Positions 1-7,317 of a stretch of DNA of 51,705 nt are shown here, one piece after another (the first letter of the stretch is position 1; every line of letters starts with the position of its first letter). The position numbers and the translations under genes are program-made. Source of the DNA: an uncultured Clostridia bacterium (GTDB lineage: Bacteria; Bacillota; Clostridia; Oscillospirales; Ruminococcaceae); contig CANRKQ010000003.1 of NCBI GenBank assembly GCA_947631265.1, forward strand, positions 1-51,705. Reading direction: 5' to 3'. Under the pieces are notes generated by a model. That model was not told the DNA's origin and searched no databases. It saw only the letters and a program-made list of their open reading frames with translations.

Positions 1-109
1 AGCTTTTAAGTTTTACATAACACATAACACACGAATTTAAGGCAGGTATTATCCTGTCTTTTATTCGTTTATGAGAATACACTTTACGAACTTTCCAAAG
101 GCAGAGAGC

Positions 110-277
110 CTCCGCCGGCTCGGCGGTGCCTTGGAAAGAGGTAGCAAAAAAGATGTACCACTAACGCGAGATACAAAAAGTTCACGTTCCACAAAATGTG
201 AAACGCGGACAGGCTCCGGCGCCTCGCCGGTGTAAATACTTAGCAAAAAAGATGTAGCTACTAACGCGAGATATAAA
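110..277. repeat. Two-copy tandem repeat, about 98 bp period
   Basis: Two related units follow each other. Each has a GC-rich hairpin (CCGCC/GGCGG near 113-126; CCGGCG/CGCCGG near 216-230). After the hairpin comes a conserved block that starts TAGCAAAAAAGATGTA and ends CTAACGCGAGATA (142-177 and 241-277). An 87-codon frame on the minus strand crosses the region, but it simply translates the repeat and overlaps the tRNA terminator, so I do not call a gene. Nothing else is visible in 1-277. Confidence 0.6.
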
Positions 278-307
278 CAAAAAATCCACGCACAGATTAA
301 TGCGTGG
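278..307 (-). terminator. Intrinsic terminator of tRNA-Leu
   Basis: On the minus strand a CCACGCA/TGCGTGG stem (286-292 with 301-307) is followed by a run of T (278-285). It lies about 25 nt beyond the tRNA 3' end. A second small hairpin (GCAACG/CGTTGC, 315-330) sits between the two. Confidence 0.75.
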
Positions 308-330
308 ACTGGATGCAACGTCACCGTTGC

Positions 331-417
331 TGGTGCAGCCGATGAGACTTGAACTCACACGATGTTACCACCACTAGCCCCTCAAGCTAGCGCGTCTGCC
401 TATTCCGCCACAGCTGC
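331..417 (-). tRNA. tRNA-Leu (anticodon GAG)
   Basis: Minus-strand cloverleaf with an encoded CCA end (331-333) and discriminator A. The acceptor stem GCAGCTG pairs with CGGCTGC with one G-U pair. The anticodon stem CTAGC/GCTAG encloses the 7-nt loop TTGAGGG, giving anticodon GAG, which reads CUC and CUU leucine codons. The long variable arm is typical of class II tRNA-Leu, and the TPsiC arm shows GTTCAAGTC. It is a single-gene unit with its own promoter and terminator. Confidence 0.95.
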
Positions 418-430
418 AAATTACTTAAAT

Positions 431-459
431 ATTATACACTATTCAAAATTAGATGTCAA
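431..459 (-). promoter_or_regulatory. Sigma-A promoter of tRNA-Leu
   Basis: Minus strand: TTGACA (454-459), 17-nt spacer, TATAAT (431-436), both boxes perfect. The tRNA 5' end lies 13 nt downstream. Confidence 0.85.
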
Positions 460-583
460 GACTTAATTTTTAAAAATTTGAAACTAATAAAATTAGTGCA
501 AAATGTTATATTGAAACTAGACCCGATTATTATTAAAGAATCACTTAAAAAAATTATTATAAACTGTTATCTAGGAGGCATTT

Positions 584-2056
584 ATGAAATACACTAATCC
601 TGTTGTTAAGGGCTTTTATCCCGATCCAAGCGTTTGCTTTGCTAATGGTAAATTCTATATGGTTTGCAGCTCGTTTCAGTACTTCCCGGGGGTACCGCTT
701 TTTGAAAGCGAAAACCTCGTGAACTGGACTCAGATAGGACACGTTCTTACCCGTAAAAGTCAGGTTATGCTCGAGAAGATAAGCAGCTCGGGAGGAATTT
801 TCGCACCTACCATAAGATACAACAACGGCAGATTTTATATGGTTACTACAAATGATACCACGCATCAGAATTTCTATGTTTATACCGACAACATTTACGG
901 TGATTGGTCTGAACCGATTTATGTAGATCAGGGCGGGATTGACCCGTCTCTGTATTTTGAGAACGGAAAAACGTATTTCATCAGTAACGGAACTGACGAT
1001 TGCGGCATTGGCGGAGTTGTGCAGTGTGAAATAGATATTGAAACAGGCGAAAAGCTTTCACACAGCAGATCTATCTGGCAGGGCTCGGGAGGACGTTTTC
1101 TTGAAAGCCCTCATATGTATAAAATAAATGGTAAATACTATCTTATGGCTGCCGAGGGCGGAACTGAATACGGTCATATGATAACATACGCAAGGGCTGA
1201 TAATATTTGGGGAGAGTTTGAAGGCTATCCGCGTAATCCTGTGCTGACTAACCGCAATAAGGCGCCTTTTATAATTCAGGGTATAGGTCACGGCGATCTG
1301 ATAGAGGACAAGTACGGAGACTGGCATATTTTAAGCTTGGGATTTCGCCAGATGGATCTCTGGAGACCGTATCATCAGCTGGGAAGAGAGGTTTTTCTCA
1401 CTCCTGTTAAATTTGATGAAAGCGGTTGGTTCACAGCGGGAAAAGACGGTACAACAGATGAAAGTTACGAAATACAAGGCAATTTTGTTCAGCAGGAGAA
1501 GAAACACTATACATTCGATAACACTAAATGGAACATTGACTGGTGTTATCTGCGTCATCCGTATATGGAAAACTATGAGATTACTGATAGCAAGCTGACT
1601 CTTAACGGCACGAATGTAACTCTTGATGATGTGGATTCACCTACATTTATAGGCATAAGGCAAAGGGATTTTAATCTGATTTTGTCCTGTGATGTAACAG
1701 TATTTAGCGGTGAAGGAGGGATAACCTTATATATGACCGAAAAAGAGCATTATGACATTGCCGTTTGCAGGACTGAAAACGGTTATGAGGCTGTGCTTAA
1801 GCTTAATATCGGGGGAATAAAGCATATTCAGAACAGAGTAAGTATAAAAAACGGCAGTACAAGGCTTATTGTTCGTGCAGACCGTTTTAGCTATAATTTC
1901 TATGTCATTGACGATTGTAATGAAGTAAAACTCGGCTGGGGCGATCCAAAATATCTTTCCAGCGAGGTTGCGGAGGGCTTTACCGGAGTTATAATAGCAC
2001 TTTATGCAATTAACGGAAAATCCGAATTTAAATGCTATGATTGTATGTATGAATAA
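584..2056 (+). CDS. Glycoside hydrolase family 43 (beta-xylosidase / arabinofuranosidase)
   Basis: Removes xylose or arabinose from plant xylan-type oligosaccharides. The N-terminal ~290 residues are the five-bladed GH43 propeller. The expected acidic triad is visible: D14 in YPDPS (base), D120 in GGIDPSLYF (pKa modulator) and E174 in RFLESPHMYK (acid). From about residue 310 follows a C-terminal beta-sandwich typical of the xylosidase subgroup. There is no signal peptide, so it probably acts in the cytoplasm on imported oligosaccharides. The length (490 aa) fits the subgroup. AGGAGG stands 7 nt before the ATG. It is monocistronic, with a terminator 30 nt downstream. The family call is firm; xylose versus arabinose specificity cannot be read from sequence. 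Confidence 0.92.
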   Translation: MKYTNPVVKGFYPDPSVCFANGKFYMVCSSFQYFPGVPLFESENLVNWTQIGHVLTRKSQVMLEKISSSGGIFAPTIRYNNGRFYMVTTNDTTHQNFYVYTDNIYGDWSEPIYVDQGGIDPSLYFENGKTYFISNGTDDCGIGGVVQCEIDIETGEKLSHSRSIWQGSGGRFLESPHMYKINGKYYLMAAEGGTEYGHMITYARADNIWGEFEGYPRNPVLTNRNKAPFIIQGIGHGDLIEDKYGDWHILSLGFRQMDLWRPYHQLGREVFLTPVKFDESGWFTAGKDGTTDESYEIQGNFVQQEKKHYTFDNTKWNIDWCYLRHPYMENYEITDSKLTLNGTNVTLDDVDSPTFIGIRQRDFNLILSCDVTVFSGEGGITLYMTEKEHYDIAVCRTENGYEAVLKLNIGGIKHIQNRVSIKNGSTRLIVRADRFSYNFYVIDDCNEVKLGWGDPKYLSSEVAEGFTGVIIALYAINGKSEFKCYDCMYE

Positions 2057-2087
2057 ATTATTGTATTTTTTAAAGAGTACGGATATA

Positions 2088-2130
2088 AAAATCACCTGTC
2101 GGGTAAACTAATTCCTACAGGTGATTTTTT
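2088..2130 (+). terminator. Intrinsic terminator of the GH43 gene
   Basis: Stem AAAATCACCTGT (2088-2099) pairs with ACAGGTGATTTT (2117-2128) and is followed by T residues. It can act on both strands. Confidence 0.85.
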
Positions 2131-2146
2131 ATTTAAGCTTAAAATC

Positions 2147-2185
2147 AAGAATTAATATCAAGAATTAATATTAAGAATTAAAATC
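2147..2185. repeat. Three 13-bp tandem repeats
   Basis: AAGAATTAATATC, AAGAATTAATATT and AAGAATTAAAATC follow one another directly upstream of the next gene's ribosome-binding region. The function is unknown; slippage-prone spacer DNA is the simplest explanation. Confidence 0.7.
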
Positions 2186-2190
2186 AAGAA

Positions 2191-2226
2191 GGGAGGAAAG
2201 CTCCGAAACGGGGCAGATAAATTATG
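2191..2226 (+). promoter_or_regulatory. SD-hairpin-ATG initiation region (locus A)
   Basis: GGGAGG (2191-2196) lies 27 nt from the ATG, which is too far for normal initiation. Between them is a hairpin GCTCC (2200-2204) / GGGGC (2210-2214), then 9 nt to the ATG. The same layout appears before five other genes in this window (3823, 5037, 17330 minus, 38329, 43503). Confidence 0.6.
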
Positions 2227-2505
2227 GCAAAGCAAGGTATGAAACGCCCTGACAGAACTCACACAAGTCCTTTAAATGACCAAGCGGCGGTTCCTGAAAT
2301 TCAGGGTAAGGCTAAAAGCGGTAAGGAGAAGGCTCGTCCTATTATTGCAGGCACAAGTGCGCCTGCACAGAAAGTTTATCATTCTACGCCACACAAGCAA
2401 AGCGGAGATAAGCCGATTGCAGATGTCTATCCTGTAATTGATAACGACTTGGCAAGAGATAACCTTGAAAATGATATTCCTGATGCGGATTTGCAGGATT
2501 TATAG
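2224..2505 (+). CDS. Small hydrophilic protein, unknown function
   Basis: 93 residues, not recognised. It starts MAKQGMKRPDRTH. The first ~60 residues are basic and rich in K, P and S, and the C-terminal ~30 are acidic (residues 65-93). There is no signal peptide, membrane segment, cysteine or known motif, so it is probably disordered. It is preceded by the SD-hairpin-ATG layout, and the reading frame ends about 65 nt before a shared terminator with the convergent prfB. Codon use resembles its neighbours, which supports a real gene. The charge pattern could suit binding to nucleic acid or ribosomes, but that is a guess. Confidence 0.65.
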   Translation: MAKQGMKRPDRTHTSPLNDQAAVPEIQGKAKSGKEKARPIIAGTSAPAQKVYHSTPHKQSGDKPIADVYPVIDNDLARDNLENDIPDADLQDL

Positions 2506-2571
2506 TGGCGAACTGCTGCTGTCTCTGCCGCCTTTAATGAAGAATAGTGATGTGTATGTTAAGGCATGCAA

Positions 2572-2596
2572 AACGGCAGGGTTTATCCCTGCCGTT
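2572..2596 (-). terminator. Terminator overlapping the prfB stop codon
   Basis: AACGGCAGGG (2572-2581) pairs with CCCTGCCGTT (2587-2596). On the minus strand the TAA stop of prfB lies in the 5-nt loop and the stem is followed by TTTGC, so the last codons of prfB form the 5' arm. It can also serve the convergent gene at 2224. Confidence 0.65.
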
Positions 2597-3686
2597 GCTT
2601 TAAATATGCGTCTATAAAAGGATCGATATTTCCGTTCATAACAGATTCAACATTTTTGACCTCGCAGTTTGTTCTGTGGTCTTTAACAAGCGTATATGGC
2701 ATAAATACATATGAGCGGATTTGCGCTCCCCAAGCGATTTCTTTATGCTCGCCCTTTATATCCTCAATTTTCTCCAGATGCTCACGTTCTTTTATTTCAA
2801 TGAGCTTGGCTTTCAGCATTTTCATAGCGTAATCTCTGTTCTGATGCTGTGATCTCTGAGTCTGACAAGAGCAGACTATACCCGTCGGAATATGCGTTAT
2901 TCTCACGGCAGAATCTGTTTTGTTTATGTGCTGACCGCCCGCTCCGCTTGCACGGTAAGTGTCTGTTTTTATGTCCTCGGGCTTAATTTCAACAGGAGTG
3001 CTATCGTCAATTTCCGGCATTACATCGACCGCTGCAAATGAGGTGTGTCTGCTGCCCGAGCTGTCGAACGGAGAAATTCTAACAAGACGATGAATTCCTG
3101 CCTCGCTTTTTAAAAAACCGTACGCGTTTCTTCCCTCGATAAGAATGGCAGCACTTTTGATTCCTGCCTCTCCGCCCTCAAGATAATCAAGCATTGTTAC
3201 CTTGAACATATGCTTTTCAGCATATCTCGTGTACATTCTTAAAAGCATCTCTGCCCAGTCTTGAGCCTCTGTACCGCCTGCTCCCGGGTGAAATGAAACA
3301 ATAGCATTGTTTCGGTCATATTCACCTGTAAGCAGTGTTGTTATAGTTAAGGTCTCGAGATTTTCAGCGAATTTTCTCAGCTCGGTTTTAGCCTCAAGAG
3401 CAAGATTTTCGTCACCGTCTTCATCGGAGATCTCCAGCATAAGCGAAATCTCATCATACTTTTCCTTTGCGCTTGTGTATGATTTTATTGTATCCTCCAA
3501 CGATTTTATTTCCTTTAATATTTTTTGAGAATTTTCAGAGCTGTTCCAAAAGTTACTGTCCATCGTTTTTTTCTGAAGCTCTTTAAGTCTTATATTGCTG
3601 CTGTTGATTTCCAAAACCTCATAAAGCTCTGAAAGCTTGGGTGAATAGCTTTCAAGCTCCTGTTTTATTTCATCTAAAATAACCAT
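2583..3686 (-). CDS. prfB: Peptide chain release factor 2
   Basis: Releases finished proteins from the ribosome at UGA and UAA codons. The 367 residues contain the codon-recognition tripeptide SPF (205-207) and the catalytic GGQ (250-252) within SGAGGQHINKTDSAVR. The N-terminal helical domain covers about 1-110. The reading frame is continuous from ATG to TAA, so the programmed +1 frameshift that autoregulates RF2 in many bacteria is absent. GGAG stands 6 nt before the ATG. It is divergent from the gene at 3856. The final codons are part of a terminator hairpin. Confidence 0.97.
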   Translation of the reverse strand: MVILDEIKQELESYSPKLSELYEVLEINSSNIRLKELQKKTMDSNFWNSSENSQKILKEIKSLEDTIKSYTSAKEKYDEISLMLEISDEDGDENLALEAKTELRKFAENLETLTITTLLTGEYDRNNAIVSFHPGAGGTEAQDWAEMLLRMYTRYAEKHMFKVTMLDYLEGGEAGIKSAAILIEGRNAYGFLKSEAGIHRLVRISPFDSSGSRHTSFAAVDVMPEIDDSTPVEIKPEDIKTDTYRASGAGGQHINKTDSAVRITHIPTGIVCSCQTQRSQHQNRDYAMKMLKAKLIEIKEREHLEKIEDIKGEHKEIAWGAQIRSYVFMPYTLVKDHRTNCEVKNVESVMNGNIDPFIDAYLKQRQG

Positions 3687-3725
3687 AGTATTCTCCGAAT
3701 GTTATAATTAAATTTATTATATTCT

Positions 3726-3754
3726 ATTATACTTTCTTTTGGATAAAAAGTAAA
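3726..3754 (-). promoter_or_regulatory. Sigma-A promoter of prfB
   Basis: Minus strand: TTTACT (3749-3754), 17-nt spacer, TATAAT (3726-3731), about 40 nt before the prfB ATG. Confidence 0.6.
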
Positions 3755-3822
3755 GATTTTTAAGAAATACTTTATTTTTCAAAATATATATGTTATACTA
3801 ATATAAATATTGAAAAAAACAA

Positions 3823-3858
3823 AGGAGGAATGCTCCGTACGGAGCAAGATTTAAAATG
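3823..3858 (+). promoter_or_regulatory. SD-hairpin-ATG initiation region (locus B)
   Basis: AGGAGG (3823-3828) is followed by hairpin GCTCC (3832-3836), loop GTAC, GGAGC (3841-3845), then 10 nt to the ATG at 3856. CTCC can alternatively pair with the GGAG of the SD, so two exclusive hairpins are possible. Confidence 0.65.
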
Positions 3859-4854
3859 GCGAATTTCAATGGCTCAAAATGTATTGTCTGTGGAAGAGTG
3901 TTTGAAGAATCTGACGACATAGTTGTTTGTCCTGATTGCGGAACACCCTATCATAGAGATTGCTACAATCAGGTCGGTGAATGTATTAATACTGAACTTC
4001 ATAACGAGGGAATATCTTGGAGTCAGAAGAATAATGAAAAAGTAACGTCAGAGAATACCTCAGAAGCTGAGGATAAGGTATGTCCGAGATGCGGATCTGT
4101 CAACGACTATGATCAGAATTTCTGCTCTCAATGCGGACTTCCTTTTAACAATGGATCAAGTTCACAGCATTTCAATGAGGAAAATAACCAGAGCGCAAAT
4201 CCTTTCGGCACTATGGGCAGTGGCTTTGGCGGACAACAAGGTCAGTATCAGAACGGTCAGCCGTTTAATCCTTTTATGGGCGGTTTTGTGACTATTGAGG
4301 ACGATACTGATATAGACGGCATAAAGGCAAGGGATATTGCCGATTATGTAGGAAGCAACAAGTTTTACTTTCTTGCACAGTTTATGAGATTTACAAAGCT
4401 TAAAATAAAGAGGTCGTTTAATTTCTGTGCGTTTCTTTTTCCCGAGTATTATTATTTTTACAGAAAAATGCTGGGTCACGGGTTCTTCTTTATGACATTC
4501 AAGATTGTGATGTCTGTTATTATGCAGAGTATGCTTATAAATTTCGGTATGTCGTCTGAAATGACTACAATGGAGATCGCCGAGAAAGTTTATTCTTCAC
4601 CGTTATGGTCGGGATTAATTGTGGGACTTTCATTGTTGTCTTTGGTTATATATATTATCAGTGGAATGTTTTCAAACTTCTGGTATTTTAAAAAGACAAA
4701 GAATGATATACAGCAAATAGATCAGGTTGCACAGTCGAGTGTTCATAGACGCGATACTATTGCAAAAAAAGGCGGAACATCATTTGGAATTGCTATAATG
4801 GCTATTGCGGCTTATTATTTAATTATCAGAATAATAGCAATGCTGATAAGCTAG
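3856..4854 (+). CDS. RING-like / zinc-ribbon membrane protein
   Basis: 332 residues. The N-terminus carries a RING/PHD-like metal cluster: C9, C12, C25, C28, H33, C36 and C43. A zinc ribbon follows (C76-x2-C79, C90-x2-C93). A G/Q/N-rich linker (about 100-145) leads into a C-terminal membrane region with hydrophobic stretches near 210-235, 250-275 and 305-330. This arrangement resembles prokaryotic RING-finger proteins joined to a DUF2628-like membrane domain. The substrate and role are unknown; a membrane-anchored protein-binding adaptor is plausible. Translation starts behind the SD-hairpin-ATG layout. It is probably monocistronic. Zinc binding is confident, function is not. Confidence 0.8.
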   Translation: MANFNGSKCIVCGRVFEESDDIVVCPDCGTPYHRDCYNQVGECINTELHNEGISWSQKNNEKVTSENTSEAEDKVCPRCGSVNDYDQNFCSQCGLPFNNGSSSQHFNEENNQSANPFGTMGSGFGGQQGQYQNGQPFNPFMGGFVTIEDDTDIDGIKARDIADYVGSNKFYFLAQFMRFTKLKIKRSFNFCAFLFPEYYYFYRKMLGHGFFFMTFKIVMSVIMQSMLINFGMSSEMTTMEIAEKVYSSPLWSGLIVGLSLLSLVIYIISGMFSNFWYFKKTKNDIQQIDQVAQSSVHRRDTIAKKGGTSFGIAIMAIAAYYLIIRIIAMLIS

Positions 4855-5036
4855 ATATAACTAGATAAAGATGTTATACTAAAGAGACAAGAACTTCTTA
4901 TTTCAACTATAAACTATAAACCGATCCCGATATATCTAATCTTTTTCTTCTTTCTTGCCTCTGGTTTACTATGGTGTAATGTGATACTGTCTGATAAATG
5001 CTTTAAAGGGCATAAAAAGATAGTTTTATTTTCTAG

Positions 5037-5073
5037 AGGAGGAATGCTCCCTCAGGAGCAGGTTGTAAAAATG
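5037..5073 (+). promoter_or_regulatory. SD-hairpin-ATG initiation region (locus C)
   Basis: AGGAGG (5037-5042), hairpin GCTCC (5046-5050) / loop CTCA / GGAGC (5055-5059), then 11 nt to the ATG at 5071. It decides the start of the uridylyltransferase: the in-frame GTG at 4981 has no SD site and would add 30 unrelated residues. Confidence 0.65.
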
Positions 5074-5952
5074 AAGATAAAAAAGGCTGTAATTCCTGCC
5101 GGAGGATGGGGAACACGCGATTTGCCTGCAACAAAGGCAATGCCCAAGGAGCTTTTGCCTATTGTTGACAAGCCTGCCATTCAGTACAATGTTGAAGAGG
5201 CTGTCAAAAGCGGTATAACGGATATATGTATAATTCTAAGTCCGGATAAGGACATAGTAAAAAAACATTTTTCAACTAATGAAAGACTGGAAAGGCATTT
5301 AAAAAACGGCGGCAGTAAATATGAGCAGAAATTAAATGAAGTTCAGAAAATCTCGCGAATGGCAAATATAACATACGTTGTACAGGAAAAGGCAATGGGA
5401 TTGGGACATGCTGTTTCTCTTGCAAGAGATTTTGTCGGCGGCGAATCGTTTGCCGTTTTATACGGCGACGATGTGATAATAGGAGAAGTTCCGTGCTGCA
5501 AGCAGGTTTGCGACGCGTATGAAAAATACGGTCTGGGAGCTGTTGCAATAAAAGAAGTATCAGACGAGTTTATAATAAAGTATTCGTCAATGAAATGCGA
5601 AAAAATCAAGGATAATGTTTATTCAATTACCGATATGAAGGAAAAACCCAGTCTTGATGACAAGTTTTCCAATTTTTCTATTTTGGGCAGATGCGTTCTG
5701 CCGTATGAGATTTTTGATATACTTAAAGAAATTCCTGAGGGTAAGGGAGGAGAATATCAGCTTACCGACGCTATGGCGGTCCTTGCCAGAGAAAAGGGAA
5801 TGATAGGCATTGATTTTTTGGGTAACAGGTATGATGTCGGAAGTAAATACGGTATTTTAGAGGCGTCTTTGGAGGTAGGGCTTACTCATCCCGAGGTAAA
5901 AGACGATCTGGAAAAATTAATCATAAAGTTAGCGCAGAAAATCCGGGGTTGA
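5071..5952 (+). CDS. galU: UTP-glucose-1-phosphate uridylyltransferase
   Basis: Makes UDP-glucose from UTP and glucose-1-phosphate for glycan and glycolipid synthesis in the cytoplasm. The 293-residue protein has the nucleotidyltransferase signature GGWGTRDLPATKAMPKE near residue 10, with W and D where the family often has L and F. It also has the VDKPAIQY substrate motif and GDDVI in the metal/UDP region. The start at 5071 follows from the SD-hairpin layout and from family N-termini. The stop codon overlaps the -35 box of the rpsF operon promoter. It could equally be called gtaB. Confidence 0.92.
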   Translation: MKIKKAVIPAGGWGTRDLPATKAMPKELLPIVDKPAIQYNVEEAVKSGITDICIILSPDKDIVKKHFSTNERLERHLKNGGSKYEQKLNEVQKISRMANITYVVQEKAMGLGHAVSLARDFVGGESFAVLYGDDVIIGEVPCCKQVCDAYEKYGLGAVAIKEVSDEFIIKYSSMKCEKIKDNVYSITDMKEKPSLDDKFSNFSILGRCVLPYEIFDILKEIPEGKGGEYQLTDAMAVLAREKGMIGIDFLGNRYDVGSKYGILEASLEVGLTHPEVKDDLEKLIIKLAQKIRG

Positions 5953-5977
5953 CAATAAAATATTATTGTGTTATAAT
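5949..5977 (+). promoter_or_regulatory. Sigma-A promoter of rpsF-ssb-rpsR
   Basis: TTGACA (5949-5954), 17 nt, TATAAT (5972-5977): both boxes are perfect. The -35 box overlaps the TGA stop of the upstream gene (5950-5952). Confidence 0.88.
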
Positions 5978-6040
5978 TTACAAGTTATCCTTGTTTGCGT
6001 TTAAGGCGCAGGCGAAATCTAAAAGGAGGTGCAGTTTGAA

Positions 6041-6331
6041 ATGGCAAAGGTTAAAGAAAAGTACGAGGCTATGGTAGTACTCAGTACAAAGCTAAGCGAA
6101 GAAGAGATACAAGCTCTTACGCTTAAGTTTGGCGACTTGATTTCAGCAAATGCCGAGGAGGTTTCAATTGATGAATGGGGCAAAAGAAAGCTTGCTTATC
6201 CTATCAATTTTGAAAACGAAGGCTATTATGTTCTCTGGAACTTTATTTCAAAGCCAAGCTTTCCGGCAGAGTTAGAACGTGTTCTTAAGATTACTGACGG
6301 TGTTCTGAGATTTTTAGTTACAGTTAGCTGA
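6041..6331 (+). CDS. rpsF: 30S ribosomal protein S6
   Basis: 96-residue small-subunit protein that binds 16S rRNA together with S18. The family core is visible (KYEAMVVLS at the start; IDEWGKRKLAYPINFENEGYYVLWNF in the middle, here described across residues ~45-70). The ATG at 6041 with AGGAGG 11 nt upstream is chosen over an in-frame GTG at 6029 that overlaps the SD. It is the first gene of the conserved rpsF-ssb-rpsR operon, 23 nt before ssb. Confidence 0.95.
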   Translation: MAKVKEKYEAMVVLSTKLSEEEIQALTLKFGDLISANAEEVSIDEWGKRKLAYPINFENEGYYVLWNFISKPSFPAELERVLKITDGVLRFLVTVS

Positions 6332-6354
6332 TATAACAGAAAGGAAGATACGTT

Positions 6355-6819
6355 ATGTTGAACAGAGTAATTTTAATGGGAAGAATAACACAGGATTTGG
6401 AGCTAAAGCAGACACAAAGCGGTATAAGTGTTTTGTCTTTTACTATTGCTGTCGACAGAGGATATGTAAGACAAGGCGAAGAAAGACAGACGGATTTCAT
6501 AAATTGTGTTGCATGGCGCCAGAGGGCTGAGTTTATTAACAATTATTTTGCAAAGGGCAGAATGATTGCCATTGAGGGAAATCTTCAGACAAGGACCTAT
6601 GATGACAAGAACGGTGTTAAGCACTATGTTACCGAGGTGATTGTTGATAACGTATCATTCACAGGCGAGCCTAAACAGCAGGGCAGTACGACAAGCTCTA
6701 CGTTCAGCACGCCTGCTCAGAATACTACTGATAATAATTCATCACTAAATGAGTCGATTGCTATCGGCGACATTGATGACTTTGAGGTTGTTATCTCAGA
6801 TGACGGAGTTCCGTTCTAA
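6355..6819 (+). CDS. ssb: Single-stranded DNA-binding protein
   Basis: 154 residues. The OB fold covers about 1-105 (MLNRVILMGRITQDLEL; later FINCVAWRQRAEF), followed by a flexible S/T/N/Q-rich linker. The acidic tail ends DDGVPF, close to the DDIPF-type tip that recruits replication and repair partners. AAAGGAAG lies upstream of the ATG. Position between rpsF and rpsR is the usual one in Firmicutes. Confidence 0.96.
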   Translation: MLNRVILMGRITQDLELKQTQSGISVLSFTIAVDRGYVRQGEERQTDFINCVAWRQRAEFINNYFAKGRMIAIEGNLQTRTYDDKNGVKHYVTEVIVDNVSFTGEPKQQGSTTSSTFSTPAQNTTDNNSSLNESIAIGDIDDFEVVISDDGVPF

Positions 6820-6873
6820 TAGTGTGAAACAGATAATGCAGTTAGGTCAAATCAAGTAAAGGAGGAAAATACC

Positions 6874-7110
6874 ATGGATAAAATCAGTAAACCGAATAAG
6901 AGAAGCCGTAAAAAGGTTTGTGCGTTCTGTGTAGACAGAGCAGAGAAAATTGATTATAAAGATGTTGCCAAGTTGAGAAAGTGTATGACAGAGAGAGCTA
7001 AGATTCTCCCTCGCCGTGTTACAGGTACTTGCGCATATCACCAAAGAGAGCTTACTTCCGCTATTAAGAGGGCACGCCACGTTGCATTGCTCCCATACAC
7101 AGCTGAATAG
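6874..7110 (+). CDS. rpsR: 30S ribosomal protein S18, cysteine-containing form
   Basis: 78 residues, partner of S6 on the 30S platform. The sequence has C16-x2-C19, C37 and C53, so this is the cysteine-rich (probably zinc-binding) variant rather than the cysteine-free one. AAAGGAGG stands 8 nt upstream of the ATG. It is the last gene of the operon and is followed by a strong terminator. Confidence 0.96.
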   Translation: MDKISKPNKRSRKKVCAFCVDRAEKIDYKDVAKLRKCMTERAKILPRRVTGTCAYHQRELTSAIKRARHVALLPYTAE

Positions 7111-7140
7111 CATACTGATTATTGTTTTATCGACTTTGAG

Positions 7141-7170
7141 GCTCGGAGCGTTGCTCCGGGCTTTTATTTT
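7141..7170 (+). terminator. Intrinsic terminator of rpsF-ssb-rpsR
   Basis: GCTCGGAGC (7141-7149) pairs with GCTCCGGGC (7153-7161) and is followed by TTTTATTTT. Confidence 0.85.
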
Positions 7171-7218
7171 ATAGAGCAGTCAATTGTAATGTGTGTAATG
7201 TGTTAATAATCTGAAAGG

Positions 7219-7235
7219 TATAGTTTAAAACTATA
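7219..7235 (+). promoter_or_regulatory. MET-box-like operator upstream of metE
   Basis: The 17-bp near-palindrome TATAGTTTAAAACTATA matches the T-N11-A form of LysR-family sites. It also matches the MET-box consensus (TATAGTT-n3-AACTATA) described for MtaR/MetR regulators of methionine genes in streptococci. It lies 82 nt before the metE ATG and upstream of a -10 TATAAT near 7282. A LysR gene of the matching type lies just beyond metE. Confidence 0.7.
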
Positions 7236-7317
7236 TATAGTCATAAAAAATAAGTGTTACACTATGGCGCGGAGAAATGTTATAATATAAAAAATAAGTA
7301 AAGAAGGGTGTAATTAT

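Noticed and set aside
61..324. 87-codon minus-strand frame beside tRNA-Leu
   Set aside because: It translates the tandem repeat and the tRNA terminator, has no SD and no protein-like conservation that I can see.
2147..2185. CRISPR-like repeat array
   Set aside because: The units are only 13 bp, directly adjacent and without spacers.
4981..5070. N-terminal extension of the uridylyltransferase from the GTG at 4981
   Set aside because: No SD precedes it and the extension reads through the SD-hairpin region of the ATG at 5071.
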